19,780 nucleotides of DNA from positions 1 to 19,780 of the forward strand of contig CAJOPM010000219.1 in assembly GCA_905236225.1 (NCBI GenBank), given 5' to 3'. Positions 8,304 through 17,380 of this stretch are shown piece by piece. A program made the translations under genes and the position numbers. This stretch comes from an uncultured Eubacterium sp. GTDB lineage: Bacteria; Bacillota; Clostridia; Lachnospirales; Lachnospiraceae. A model generated the notes under the pieces. That model had not been told where the DNA came from, searched no databases, and saw only the letters and a program-made list of their open reading frames with translations. The stretch's first letter is position 1. Each line of letters begins with the position of its first letter.

Positions 8304-10148
8304 TTACAATATCCTTTTGAATTTTTTGTCCATTTCATATTGTGAAACCTTAATCATCGTAGGTCTTCCATGTGGGCATTGATAAGGATTGTCCAATGTA
8401 AAAAGTGTTTCTAACAATGCTTTTGACTCAATCATGGATAGAGATTGGTTTCCTTTGACAGCTGCCTTGCATGACATAGAGGCAATCTTTTCAACTATCA
8501 GATCTGATGTTCTGTTTTGTGTAACATCAGATAATCCGTCTAAAATATCTATAAATAAATTTTTAGGATTTATGCCGTAAATATCTGCAGGTACAGCACT
8601 TATAGAAATATCGTTTCCTCCGAATTTTTCAATTTCATATCCTAGTGATAAAAATTCTTCTAAATATTTTTCAAGAATATCAAATTGCGAAAAAGTCAAA
8701 TTAATTATTACCGGAGGTGAAATCATCTGTGAGAGATATTCTTTATTTGCGTACTGATTCATAAGTTTTTCAAACATAATCTTTTCATGTGCTGCGTGCT
8801 GATCCATAATATAAAGCACTTTATCACATTCAAATAATAAATATGTATCAAAAATCTGCCCAATTAATTTGATATCTTTGGTTTGCTTAATATTATCTGA
8901 CTTTACCTCGTTATCATTGTCGTAAATATTAAGCTGTTTATGTTCAAATTGCTCCTTATCAGGCACATTTCTTTCTTCAAATAATGGTTTTTCAATATCT
9001 GCAAATGCCGCTCTGTCATCAAATTTTTTTTCATAAGGCGAATTTTCGGCAACAATATTTCGCATTTTTTCTATTTGCTTAATTTCAAACGGCTCTGCTT
9101 TAATTTCGTTATTTGCGCAAAGATGTGTTTCTTTTTCTGCAAATGCTTTATTTATAAGCTCGCTGTTTTCAATTGTATTTTTGATACAGATTCTTAGTGA
9201 ATTATAAATAGAATCCGGATTATCAAATCGTACCTGCATTTTAGTGGGATGTACATTTACATCTATAGATTCTTGAGGAACCTCAAAATGCAATACGGCA
9301 AAAGGAAATTGATGTTGCATAAGATGCAAGTGATATCCTTCTTCTAATGATTTCGATAACAACTTGCTTTCAATATATCTCCCATTTACAAAGAACATTT
9401 CCGATTTGCGATTTCCTCTTGCAATGACCGGTTTACCAATAAAACCTGTCAGGGTAAAATATTGATTTGACTCATTAATTTCAAGTAAGTTATCAAGTGT
9501 TTGCTTACCGTATATTTTATATATAACATCGGATAAATTCCCGTTACCGGTTGTTTTAAGCTTTACTTTCCCGTTTATAATAAGTTGAATAGATATATCC
9601 GGATTTGACAGTGCAATGTGCTCAATTAAAGTGCTTATATATGTGGCCTCTGTTTTTTCTGATTTAAGAAATTTTTTCCGCGCAGGTGTATGAAAAAAAA
9701 GATTCCTAACAATAAATGTTGTGCCGCTTGGTGCGCCTATTTCTTCGTAAGATACAGGCATTGAATCTTCTATTTCAAATCTAACGCCGGTAAGATCAGA
9801 TGCTGTTTTGGTAATCAGCTCAACCTGAGCAACAGCGGCTATACTTGATAGAGCCTCGCCTCTAAACCCTAAAGATTTGATCTTGTTAAGATCGTCAATT
9901 TGACGTATTTTACTGGTTGCATGTCTTAAAAAAGCAGTTTTTATTTGATCTTTTGCAATTCCATAGCCATTATCGGTCACTCTAATAAAACTAATACCTC
10001 CATCCTTGATTTCGACTGTAATTGCACTTGACTTTGCGTCTATTGAGTTTTCAATCAATTCTTTTACAACTGAGGCCGGTCTTTCAATAACTTCTCCGGC
10101 TGCTATCTTATCAATTGTCTTTTTATCAAGGACTTCAATCAAAGTCAT
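8304..10148 (-). CDS. mutL: DNA mismatch repair protein MutL
   Basis: Links MutS mismatch recognition to strand removal. The N-terminal GHKL ATPase shows AGEVIERPASVVKELIENSIDA, DNGYGIA and GFRGEALSSI. The C-terminal domain carries the endonuclease motif DQHAAHEKIMFE beginning at D449, then SCKAAVKG and CPHGRP (C591). This is therefore the nicking type of MutL expected where MutH is absent. The middle linker (about residues 340-420) is charged and low in conservation, as usual. I chose the ATG at 10148 (614 residues): GAGGAG ends seven bases upstream and the product begins MTLIEVLDKKTIDKIAAGEV. The longer reading from 10166 adds only MMRRNG, which is the translated ribosome-binding site. It is followed immediately by miaA. 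Confidence 0.97.
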   Translation of the reverse strand: MTLIEVLDKKTIDKIAAGEVIERPASVVKELIENSIDAKSSAITVEIKDGGISFIRVTDNGYGIAKDQIKTAFLRHATSKIRQIDDLNKIKSLGFRGEALSSIAAVAQVELITKTASDLTGVRFEIEDSMPVSYEEIGAPSGTTFIVRNLFFHTPARKKFLKSEKTEATYISTLIEHIALSNPDISIQLIINGKVKLKTTGNGNLSDVIYKIYGKQTLDNLLEINESNQYFTLTGFIGKPVIARGNRKSEMFFVNGRYIESKLLSKSLEEGYHLHLMQHQFPFAVLHFEVPQESIDVNVHPTKMQVRFDNPDSIYNSLRICIKNTIENSELINKAFAEKETHLCANNEIKAEPFEIKQIEKMRNIVAENSPYEKKFDDRAAFADIEKPLFEERNVPDKEQFEHKQLNIYDNDNEVKSDNIKQTKDIKLIGQIFDTYLLFECDKVLYIMDQHAAHEKIMFEKLMNQYANKEYLSQMISPPVIINLTFSQFDILEKYLEEFLSLGYEIEKFGGNDISISAVPADIYGINPKNLFIDILDGLSDVTQNRTSDLIVEKIASMSCKAAVKGNQSLSMIESKALLETLFTLDNPYQCPHGRPTMIKVSQYEMDKKFKRIL

Positions 10149-10189
10149 ACCATTTCTCCTCATCATTAACCACTGCTAAACTCTATTGG

Positions 10190-10208
10190 CAAAATAATCA
10201 CTATTTTG
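10190..10208 (-). repeat. Short AT-rich hairpin between mutS and mutL
   Basis: On the minus strand CAAAATA, a five-base loop GTGAT, then TATTTTG: a perfect seven-base inverted repeat beginning directly after the mutS stop codon. The arms are almost all A-T and no T tract follows the right arm, so it is not a standard intrinsic terminator. It may be a weak transcript-stability or pausing element, or chance. Confidence 0.35.
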
Positions 10209-12824
10209 TCATATCCTTTTTTGAATATCATTTAGCAAATTTAGTGCCTCGAGCGGTGTGATATTACTTAAGTCAATATTTTTTATTTCTTCAACTATAG
10301 GATCTGTGAAACAACTGTCAAAAAAAGATAGTTGCTGCATTGATGAATTATCGCTTTGTTTCGCAGGAGTTAAAGAATCCAGAGTAATATCGTTATTAGA
10401 AAGCTTTATAGATATTTCTTTGGCTCTGTCTATAATGCTTTGCGGAACTCCGGCAAGTTTTGCAACTTGTATACCATAACTCTTATCAGCACCACCTGAC
10501 ACAATTTTTCTTAAGAAAACTATATCGTCACCCTTTTCCTGTACAGCAATACAGTAGTTGGTAACACTGTCCAATTTACCTTCTAATTCCGTAAGTTCAT
10601 GATAATGTGTAGCAAATAATGTTTTTGCTCCTAAAATTGCCGGATTAGAGATATGCTCAACAACTGCCCATGCTATTGATAACCCATCAAATGTACTTGT
10701 ACCGCGACCTATTTCATCAAGGATCAATAAAGAATTCGATGTAGCATTTCTTAAAATATTAGCTACTTCATTCATCTCAACCATAAAAGTACTTTGACCT
10801 GAAGCTAAATCGTCCGATGCCCCAACTCTTGTAAATATTCTGTCACATATTCCTATATTAGCGGATGAAGCAGGCACAAAACTGCCCATTTGAGCCATGA
10901 GCACAATAAGCGCACATTGCCTCATGTAAGTAGATTTTCCGGCCATATTAGGACCTGTAATAATAGCGATTCTTTTATCGTCATTATTTAAATATGTATC
11001 ATTTGATACAAACATATCGTTAGGAATCATTTTCTCGACAACAGGATGCCTGCCTTCACTGATATTAATAATTCCTTCTGTGTTAAGTTCAGGTCTTACA
11101 TAGTTATTATTTTCAGCAACCTTTGCCAAAGAACATATGACATCAATTACTGCAATATTATGAGCTGTTTTTTGTATTCTTACGGTATTTGAAGCTATAT
11201 TTTCTCGCAACTGAGAAAATATTTCATATTCAAGATCGGTAAGTCTCTCCTGTGCGCCTAAAATCGTATCCTCAAGCTCTTTTAGCTTAGGTGTTATAAA
11301 ACGTTCGGCATTTGTAAGTGTTTGTTTACGAATAAAATAATCCGGCACCATATCAAGATTTGACTTTGTAACTTCTAAATAATATCCGAATACTTTATTA
11401 TATTTAATTCTAAGATTTTTTATACCGGTTTTTTCCTTTTCTTCTTCCTCTAAAGAAGAAAGCCAGTTTTTCCCTTCAGTTTTTGCACTCCTGAGCCTAT
11501 CTACTTCTTCTACTGCACCATCTTTTATCAATCCCCCGTCACGAAGAGCTATCGGAGGTTCGTCAACTAATGTTTTTTCAATAAGATCCTTAATATCTTC
11601 TAACGCATCAAATTCAGAATATATCTTATTAATCAATGGATTATCTATGTCACTAAGGGCTGTTTTAATCGCCGGCAACATACTTAAAGACGTCTTGAGC
11701 GCTGTTAAATCCCTAGGCGATGCACTTTTTAATGCTACTCTGCTGATAAGTCTTTCTAAATCATATACTGGAGTTAAATACTCTTGCAGCTCTTCTCTCG
11801 TTACCATATTTTGAAGCATAACATCAACAGCATCTAAACGTAATAAAATTTTATCTTTGTCTATTAGTGGCTGTTTTATCCAAAAACTGAGCATTCTTGC
11901 TCCCATAGCTGTCTTTGTTTTGTCCAACACCCAAAATAATGAACCTCGCTTTTGCTTTTCACGCATTGTTTCTGTAAGTTCCAGGTTGCGTCGGGTGGAA
12001 TTGTCTATAATCATATGTCCGCCAACAGAATAGGGAGTAATTCTGCTCATTTGCAACATCTTACATTTTTGCGTATCGTAAAGGTATCTAAGCAATGCTC
12101 CGCTGGCACTGATATCAGAGGTATTATCATCTAATCCAAGTCCAATCAATGAAGAAGCATGAAAATGATTTTTAAGTATTTTAGATGCGCTCTCATCTGC
12201 GAAATACCAATCGTCTAACTGAGTCAATAATATATTTGATGTATTTTTTAAATTGTCTATATCAAAATCAGATATTAAAAATGATTCATTACAGATAATC
12301 TCTGACGGAGAATACTTCATAATTTCATCAAGAAGTTTTTTGGAATCATTTACTGATGTGGTATAAAAATCACCTGTTGATACATCAGCGGCTGCTATAC
12401 CATATCTACCTGAAAGATACGATATACACATAATATAGTTGTTATTATTATCAGATAAAGACATGTTAGTGCCGGGAGTAATGATTTTAACAACTTCTCT
12501 TTTGACTAAACCCTTAGCACTTTTAGGATCTTCTACTTGTTCGCATATTGCAACTCTGTATCCTTTGGCAACAAGACGATTAATATAATTTTCTGCAGAG
12601 TGAAACGGAACACCACACATAGGTGCCCTTTCCTCAAGGCCACAGCTTTTGCCTGTAAGAGTAATCTCAAGTTCTTTGGAGACAGTGATTGCGTCGTCAA
12701 AAAACATTTCATAAAAATCACCCAGACGATAAAATAATATACATCCGGGATTTTCTTTTAACGTTTCAACATATTGCACCATCATTGGTGTTAATTTAGA
12801 TATATCTACATCTTCTAATTTCAT
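10209..12824 (-). CDS. mutS: DNA mismatch repair protein MutS
   Basis: Recognises base mismatches and small loops in DNA and recruits MutL. The 871-residue length is typical. The mismatch-contacting Phe-X-Glu motif is F37-Y38-E39 in LGDFYEMF. The connector, lever and clamp domains occupy the middle. The ATPase domain has the P-loop GPNMAGKS at 624-631, the Walker B segment LLILDEIGRGTSTFDG with D703-E704, and the FATHYHELTEL signature motif. The C-terminus (about 800-871) resembles the usual tail with a dimerisation helix. The ATG overlaps the stop of the upstream flavoprotein gene as ATGA, with an AGGA eight bases before it. mutL follows after 60 bases. It is complete, with no frame disruption. 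Confidence 0.99.
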   Translation of the reverse strand: MKLEDVDISKLTPMMVQYVETLKENPGCILFYRLGDFYEMFFDDAITVSKELEITLTGKSCGLEERAPMCGVPFHSAENYINRLVAKGYRVAICEQVEDPKSAKGLVKREVVKIITPGTNMSLSDNNNNYIMCISYLSGRYGIAAADVSTGDFYTTSVNDSKKLLDEIMKYSPSEIICNESFLISDFDIDNLKNTSNILLTQLDDWYFADESASKILKNHFHASSLIGLGLDDNTSDISASGALLRYLYDTQKCKMLQMSRITPYSVGGHMIIDNSTRRNLELTETMREKQKRGSLFWVLDKTKTAMGARMLSFWIKQPLIDKDKILLRLDAVDVMLQNMVTREELQEYLTPVYDLERLISRVALKSASPRDLTALKTSLSMLPAIKTALSDIDNPLINKIYSEFDALEDIKDLIEKTLVDEPPIALRDGGLIKDGAVEEVDRLRSAKTEGKNWLSSLEEEEKEKTGIKNLRIKYNKVFGYYLEVTKSNLDMVPDYFIRKQTLTNAERFITPKLKELEDTILGAQERLTDLEYEIFSQLRENIASNTVRIQKTAHNIAVIDVICSLAKVAENNNYVRPELNTEGIINISEGRHPVVEKMIPNDMFVSNDTYLNNDDKRIAIITGPNMAGKSTYMRQCALIVLMAQMGSFVPASSANIGICDRIFTRVGASDDLASGQSTFMVEMNEVANILRNATSNSLLILDEIGRGTSTFDGLSIAWAVVEHISNPAILGAKTLFATHYHELTELEGKLDSVTNYCIAVQEKGDDIVFLRKIVSGGADKSYGIQVAKLAGVPQSIIDRAKEISIKLSNNDITLDSLTPAKQSDNSSMQQLSFFDSCFTDPIVEEIKNIDLSNITPLEALNLLNDIQKRI

Positions 12825-14062
12825 TTATTAATTCCTTTTGATGCACAAGTTCCGGCAACATAACCACTTGTAAAAGCCCATTGCAAATTATAACCACCGC
12901 ATTTTCCATCAATATCTATTATTTCACCGGCAAAATATATTCCTTTTATAATATTTGATTCTAACGTTTTGTTATTTAGCTGATTAGTACTTACTCCACC
13001 GGCACTTACCTGAGCCATATCAAATGATTTGACACCGGTAATATTAACATTAAATTGGCAAAAATTATCTATAAGATTTGAAAACTCCTTACCTGTAAGT
13101 TGATTTGATGGTGTATTTGTTTTAATATGTGCATTTTTTAGCAATGATACTATTAATTTGTTGTTTAATGTTCCAATTAAAGCAGATTCAATGGGCAGCT
13201 TTTCTTTTAAAAATCTGTTTTTTAAATATAAATAAAGCTCTTTTTGAGTAAATGACGGGAAAAAATTTATGTTTACACTTACATTTTTTCCATATTCTAA
13301 AGCATATGAAACATATCTTGATAATTGAAATATCACTATTCCTGACAGACCATAATCTGTTATTTGAAGTTGCCCACTTTGAGATAAAATTTCTTTGTTA
13401 TCAATAAATAAAGTCGCAACAATATCACATCTTACCCCTGATGCACTCTTTAATACAAAATTATTTGAAATAAGCGGCACCAGAGCCGGAAGAGGTTTAA
13501 TAATTTTATGATTAAGATTTTGGGCAATTTTATAGCCGCTTCCATCGCTGCCGGTTTTAGCTGCAGCCATTCCACCTGTTGCAATAATAACTTTTTTTGA
13601 AATACAATTACCGGAATTATCGGAATGTATTTCAAATTTATCATTTGTTTTATTAATGCTTGTGGTATTAAAATTATAAACAATCTTGATTTTTAAGCGT
13701 TTTAGCTCTTTTATTAATACATCTCTTACCGAAATAGCCTGATTGCTGTATGGATAGTAATATCCATCTTTAATTGTAGTCATAAGACCGATATCTTCAA
13801 AAAATTCAACTGTTTTTTTATTATCGAACTGCAAAATAAAATAATCAGCAAATTTAGGATCACAGCCCCTATAACAATCCTCGTAAAATGAATCATTTGT
13901 AAAATTACATCTTCCGTTTCCGGTTGATAATATTTTTTTTGCAATTTTATCGGTATGTTCAAGTATAACAACCTTAGCACCATTTCTTGCAGCAGTTATT
14001 CCTGCCATTATTCCGGATGCACCTCCACCGATAATTGCTATATCACATGAGATATTTTTCAA
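12821..14062 (-). CDS. HI0933-family FAD-dependent oxidoreductase
   Basis: Predicted flavoprotein of the HI0933/YhiN-like family, sometimes labelled aminoacetone oxidase family; the in vivo substrate is not known. The 413-residue protein opens with a dinucleotide-binding fold (IIGGGASGIMAG, G12, G14, G17, and acidic E34 in VVILE). It carries the family hallmark KKILSTGNGRCNFTN near residues 42-56 and ends with the FAD-binding segment YFAGEIIDIDGKCGGYNLQ and AFTSGYVAG. The start codon is TTG at 14062, supported by a strong GGAGGT five bases upstream. It lies 16 bases after the flippase stop and overlaps mutS by four bases, so it is co-translated with mutS. Any functional link to mismatch repair is not evident. 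Confidence 0.94.
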   Translation of the reverse strand: MKNISCDIAIIGGGASGIMAGITAARNGAKVVILEHTDKIAKKILSTGNGRCNFTNDSFYEDCYRGCDPKFADYFILQFDNKKTVEFFEDIGLMTTIKDGYYYPYSNQAISVRDVLIKELKRLKIKIVYNFNTTSINKTNDKFEIHSDNSGNCISKKVIIATGGMAAAKTGSDGSGYKIAQNLNHKIIKPLPALVPLISNNFVLKSASGVRCDIVATLFIDNKEILSQSGQLQITDYGLSGIVIFQLSRYVSYALEYGKNVSVNINFFPSFTQKELYLYLKNRFLKEKLPIESALIGTLNNKLIVSLLKNAHIKTNTPSNQLTGKEFSNLIDNFCQFNVNITGVKSFDMAQVSAGGVSTNQLNNKTLESNIIKGIYFAGEIIDIDGKCGGYNLQWAFTSGYVAGTCASKGINK

Positions 14063-14078
14063 TTGCTACCTCCAACAA

Positions 14079-15731
14079 TCATTTCAAAAGATGAATCTTA
14101 TCAAATAGCTTAATAAGGGTATTCCCCTTAGGGAAATTAGCCAGTTCTTCGCGATTTATACCTTTAAGTAATAACATAATAATTGCATATGAAATCATTC
14201 CGGCAATTATAGATATGATAGTTGCAATTGAATTATGGTGTGTAATCATCATAAGTAATTTATAAATAAAGAATATAAATACACCCATTAGTACTGCGCT
14301 GATTGCAGGAATTATAAATGTCTTTTTTATTTCCTGTGTATATCCTACATATTTTTTTATAGCCATACCGTTTAGAAGGGACATAAGAATTGCATAAAAC
14401 GTATGTGCAAGTACAACAGCGACAATAGACATTTTAAATACAAACATTAATAAAAGCAATAATCCTACCTGTATTATAAGTGCATAGATTGCATTAGTTA
14501 CAGGTATTCTCATTTTATCTATACCCTGTAATATACCATTAGAAATTGTAGACAGTGAATAAAACACAACTGCTAATGCGCCAACCTGTAACAATATTCT
14601 AACAAGGTCAGAACTATCATTAAATAATAATTGCATCAGCGGAGACGCTAATACAAATATACCGACACAACAAGGAATAGCTATCATCATTGTAAATTTA
14701 ATTGCCAATGCTATTCTTCCCTTTAATATATCGATTTGTTTTTGTGCAAATGCTGCTGCAAGTGATGGCACACTTGATGAGGCCAGTGCAGATGATATCG
14801 CTATCGGAACGTTTGTAAGCAGTTTATATTTCCCTGTAAAAACACCCCACCAAATATTAAGATCATCCGGAGAATAATTTTGATATATAGCTATATTTTT
14901 AAATAAAAATTGATTCACTATAGAGCTAATATTGTATATTGTTGTGCTAAGTAATACAGGTACGACTGTAAGTACAACAACTTTAAGTACGGTTTTGTAG
15001 GATTCTTTATCTGCGCCTGTATCTTTTGATAATAGGTTTTTTAGTCTCTCTCTAAATGCGAAAAAAACAAAAGAAACAAAGAAAAGACCTGCAACAGCAC
15101 CTATACAAGTTCCAAGCGATCCGCCCGCCGCACCATATGCGGCTGCATAATGGGCGCTATCTCCCATCACCTCTCCAACTCTCCCACCATAAGAGAAGAG
15201 AATGTAAGATGCAACAATACTGATAATGGCATTAACGATTTGTTCTACTATCTGTGAAATAGCACTAGGTACAGTTGTCCCTAAGCCCTGAAAGAATCCT
15301 CGAATAGTTCCCATTAGCGCTACTATAAATAGCGTAGGCGCCAATACTCTTAAAGAATATGCGCTAAATGGTGTCTGCATAGCAGATGCCAAAGCATCTG
15401 AACCAAAAAAAACTATTAGAGCCACGATCAGACCGCTAATTGTAGCGAATATCATGGCTCCTTTAAACAATTTTACAGCGGCTTTTCTTTGCCCTGTAGC
15501 CATCCTGGCTGAAACAAGCTTAGAGACCGCAAGAGGCAGACTAAAAGAAGATATCATTAGAAATACATTATAAATCTCAAATGCCGTTGCATAATAATCG
15601 TTTCCACTATCTCCTATAATTGCCTGCATCGGAATGCGGTATACCAGGCCTATGATTCTGCTGACAATGGACGCCACCGCCAAGATTGAACCCTGCACTA
15701 TGAAATTACTCTTATTGCCCTTGCCAGCCAT
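14079..15731 (-). CDS. MOP-superfamily lipid flippase (SpoVB / YtgP-MurJ type)
   Basis: Polytopic membrane transporter of the polysaccharide biosynthesis / MVF group; Firmicute relatives flip lipid II (YtgP/MurJ) or act in spore cortex formation (SpoVB). The 550-residue product has about 14 hydrophobic segments. It opens with the family start (FIVQGSILAVASIVSRIIGLVYRIPM, about residues 10-35, split between a loop and helix 1). Other family features are the SRIIG motif, SLPLAVSKLVS near 58-68, GTIRGFFQGLGTTVPSAISQIVEQ at about 140-163, and NVPIAISSALASSSVPSLAAA further on. The ATG is preceded by AAGGAAGAG. Proximity to other envelope genes supports a cell-wall role, but which of the MurJ or SpoVB functions applies is inference. 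Confidence 0.92.
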   Translation of the reverse strand: MAGKGNKSNFIVQGSILAVASIVSRIIGLVYRIPMQAIIGDSGNDYYATAFEIYNVFLMISSFSLPLAVSKLVSARMATGQRKAAVKLFKGAMIFATISGLIVALIVFFGSDALASAMQTPFSAYSLRVLAPTLFIVALMGTIRGFFQGLGTTVPSAISQIVEQIVNAIISIVASYILFSYGGRVGEVMGDSAHYAAAYGAAGGSLGTCIGAVAGLFFVSFVFFAFRERLKNLLSKDTGADKESYKTVLKVVVLTVVPVLLSTTIYNISSIVNQFLFKNIAIYQNYSPDDLNIWWGVFTGKYKLLTNVPIAISSALASSSVPSLAAAFAQKQIDILKGRIALAIKFTMMIAIPCCVGIFVLASPLMQLLFNDSSDLVRILLQVGALAVVFYSLSTISNGILQGIDKMRIPVTNAIYALIIQVGLLLLLMFVFKMSIVAVVLAHTFYAILMSLLNGMAIKKYVGYTQEIKKTFIIPAISAVLMGVFIFFIYKLLMMITHHNSIATIISIIAGMISYAIIMLLLKGINREELANFPKGNTLIKLFDKIHLLK

Positions 15732-15753
15732 AACTCTTCCTTACTATAAGTTG

Positions 15754-16851
15754 CTATTCTTGTGTAGAATCTTTAATAACAACATTTCCTGTTTTTGAAC
15801 TATCTATAACACAAATCCATGTTTTACCCTGATTTAAGGTAATCTCATCGCCATCTGCCTCATAATAATGAGTTACAGATGAAGTCGTCTCCTTTGACCA
15901 CGTTATATCGATCATCTTACCATTAGTAAAAAACTTACCGTTTCCACTACCATTTGTCGGTATGTTTAATGTTTTTGAATCCATATATCCTTCATTTATG
16001 TATTCGAAAATAATATTTTTAAATCCGAGCTGTTCTGATGTCAAAGCATCTGTCTGTGCAGAACCAAATTGATAGCGCATATAAAGCCCACTTGTTTCAT
16101 CATATTCAAACCAGGGTTTATTAACACTGTACCCGGGCATAATATAACCGGCATCTTCACCATCAGAAAGCGTGTTTTCATCATCATCTTCAGCAAATGT
16201 AAAATGTCCTTCATAATCGCTATCATGATATTTTTCATATCCCATAGCCTCAATACCCGAAACAATACCTTCCCCGGTAGTGTAGCCATTGTGAGGAGCA
16301 GATTTGGCACTATCTCTAAAATACATAAGTCCATATAATGTTGAAGACATTCCATCTAAATCTTCATAAGCAGATAATGCACTTTTAGCATATTTAGATT
16401 GTCCCCAATGACCATAAAAAGCGTCATATTCCGATGCGAATTCCAAAAAATACAATCTACAGCTTCTAACAGATTCTATTTTTTCTATTTTGGCATAATC
16501 TTGAAATAAAGCCATAAGTCTGGTTATGCCACCTTCAACAGTTACCTCGTAAATAATATCAGCAGAACCAATCCCTGACTGTGGAAGTACTCCGCTCTCA
16601 TTGGTATTTCCATACATAACAGCAAATGGTCTTTGATTTGCAATATCTTCATCTATCCATTCACCGGAAAGATAACTTTTTGCCTCACCTTCATGAGTAT
16701 CAATTTCTACAACCGGCTCTTCTACATCCGAAACGACTTCTGATACAGGTTCACTTACAGTTTCCTCTTCTTTTTGGCATCCGGCAAGCATTGTTGCACC
16801 TAAAGCTATTATTGCCAGAGCACTTAGCATTCTAGTTAAATGTTTCTTCAT
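15754..16851 (-). CDS. DUF3048-domain lipoprotein (YerB-like)
   Basis: Secreted lipoprotein of unknown function. A signal peptide with a basic start (MKKHLTR) and hydrophobic core ends in a lipobox LAGC, making C25 the lipidated residue. An acidic linker (about 26-55) follows. The DUF3048 domain shows RPFAVMYGNTNESGVLPQSGIGSADIIYE split around residue 75-100, GGITRLMALFQ, then VRSCRLYFLEFASEYDAFYGHWG, with the C-terminal DUF3048_C part after about 230 (GKMIDITWSKE, LNQGKTWICVID). The 365-residue length fits the family. GGGAGGT precedes the ATG by six bases. The family is common in Bacilli and Clostridia; its gene is placed between ybeY and the flippase, hinting at an envelope role, but none is proven. 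Confidence 0.94.
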   Translation of the reverse strand: MKKHLTRMLSALAIIALGATMLAGCQKEEETVSEPVSEVVSDVEEPVVEIDTHEGEAKSYLSGEWIDEDIANQRPFAVMYGNTNESGVLPQSGIGSADIIYEVTVEGGITRLMALFQDYAKIEKIESVRSCRLYFLEFASEYDAFYGHWGQSKYAKSALSAYEDLDGMSSTLYGLMYFRDSAKSAPHNGYTTGEGIVSGIEAMGYEKYHDSDYEGHFTFAEDDDENTLSDGEDAGYIMPGYSVNKPWFEYDETSGLYMRYQFGSAQTDALTSEQLGFKNIIFEYINEGYMDSKTLNIPTNGSGNGKFFTNGKMIDITWSKETTSSVTHYYEADGDEITLNQGKTWICVIDSSKTGNVVIKDSTQE

Positions 16852-16884
16852 GAAATTACCTCCCTAATATTTTCTATTGCTAAT

Positions 16885-17379
16885 TTAGCGCGTTATCCCA
16901 AGATTATCCAATATTTTGTTTTGATGAATAATCATCGTTTCCTCATCTTCAGGTGTCATGTGATCATACCCCATTAGATGAAGCATACTATGTGCTATTA
17001 AAAATGCATATTCTCTAAGTTGAGAATGATTATAAAGTTTAGCTTGTTCTATAACTTTATCAGCTGAAATTACTATATCTCCAAGGTTAACATTTCCCGT
17101 ATCATTATTAAAATCAGGCCCTCCTTCTATTATATTAGAAAAATCACCGGCTATTAAATATTCCAGCATCGGAAAAGATAACACATCCGTAGCACTGTTT
17201 ATATGTCTTTGAAGATAATTAATTTGCTGTATATCTTCATTTGTAACTATACTAAGCCCGATATCAGCACCAAATGGAAATTTTTCTAATTTTAGCGCAC
17301 ATGAAATTACATCTTGAGCAATCTGCTCAAGATCAAAATCAAATGATATATCTAAATCGTTTTCGAAATATAAAGCCAT
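16885..17379 (-). CDS. ybeY: Endoribonuclease YbeY (rRNA maturation factor)
   Basis: Metal-dependent single-strand RNase family involved in 16S rRNA 3' end maturation and ribosome quality control. The 164-residue protein carries the complete three-histidine metal site in HSMLHLMGYDH (H130, H134, H140), preceded by GDIVISADKVIEQA. The N-terminal part has the family block NYLQRHINSATDVLSFPM (about 54-71). Length is usual. The start lies one base after the stop of the 7TM-HD gene, with only a weak AGGCGG-like ribosome-binding site inside that gene, so translational coupling is likely. phoH / 7TM-HD / ybeY is the standard Firmicute order; the expected downstream dgkA and era genes are not here. 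Confidence 0.97.
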   Translation of the reverse strand: MALYFENDLDISFDFDLEQIAQDVISCALKLEKFPFGADIGLSIVTNEDIQQINYLQRHINSATDVLSFPMLEYLIAGDFSNIIEGGPDFNNDTGNVNLGDIVISADKVIEQAKLYNHSQLREYAFLIAHSMLHLMGYDHMTPEDEETMIIHQNKILDNLGITR

Positions 17380-17380
17380 A

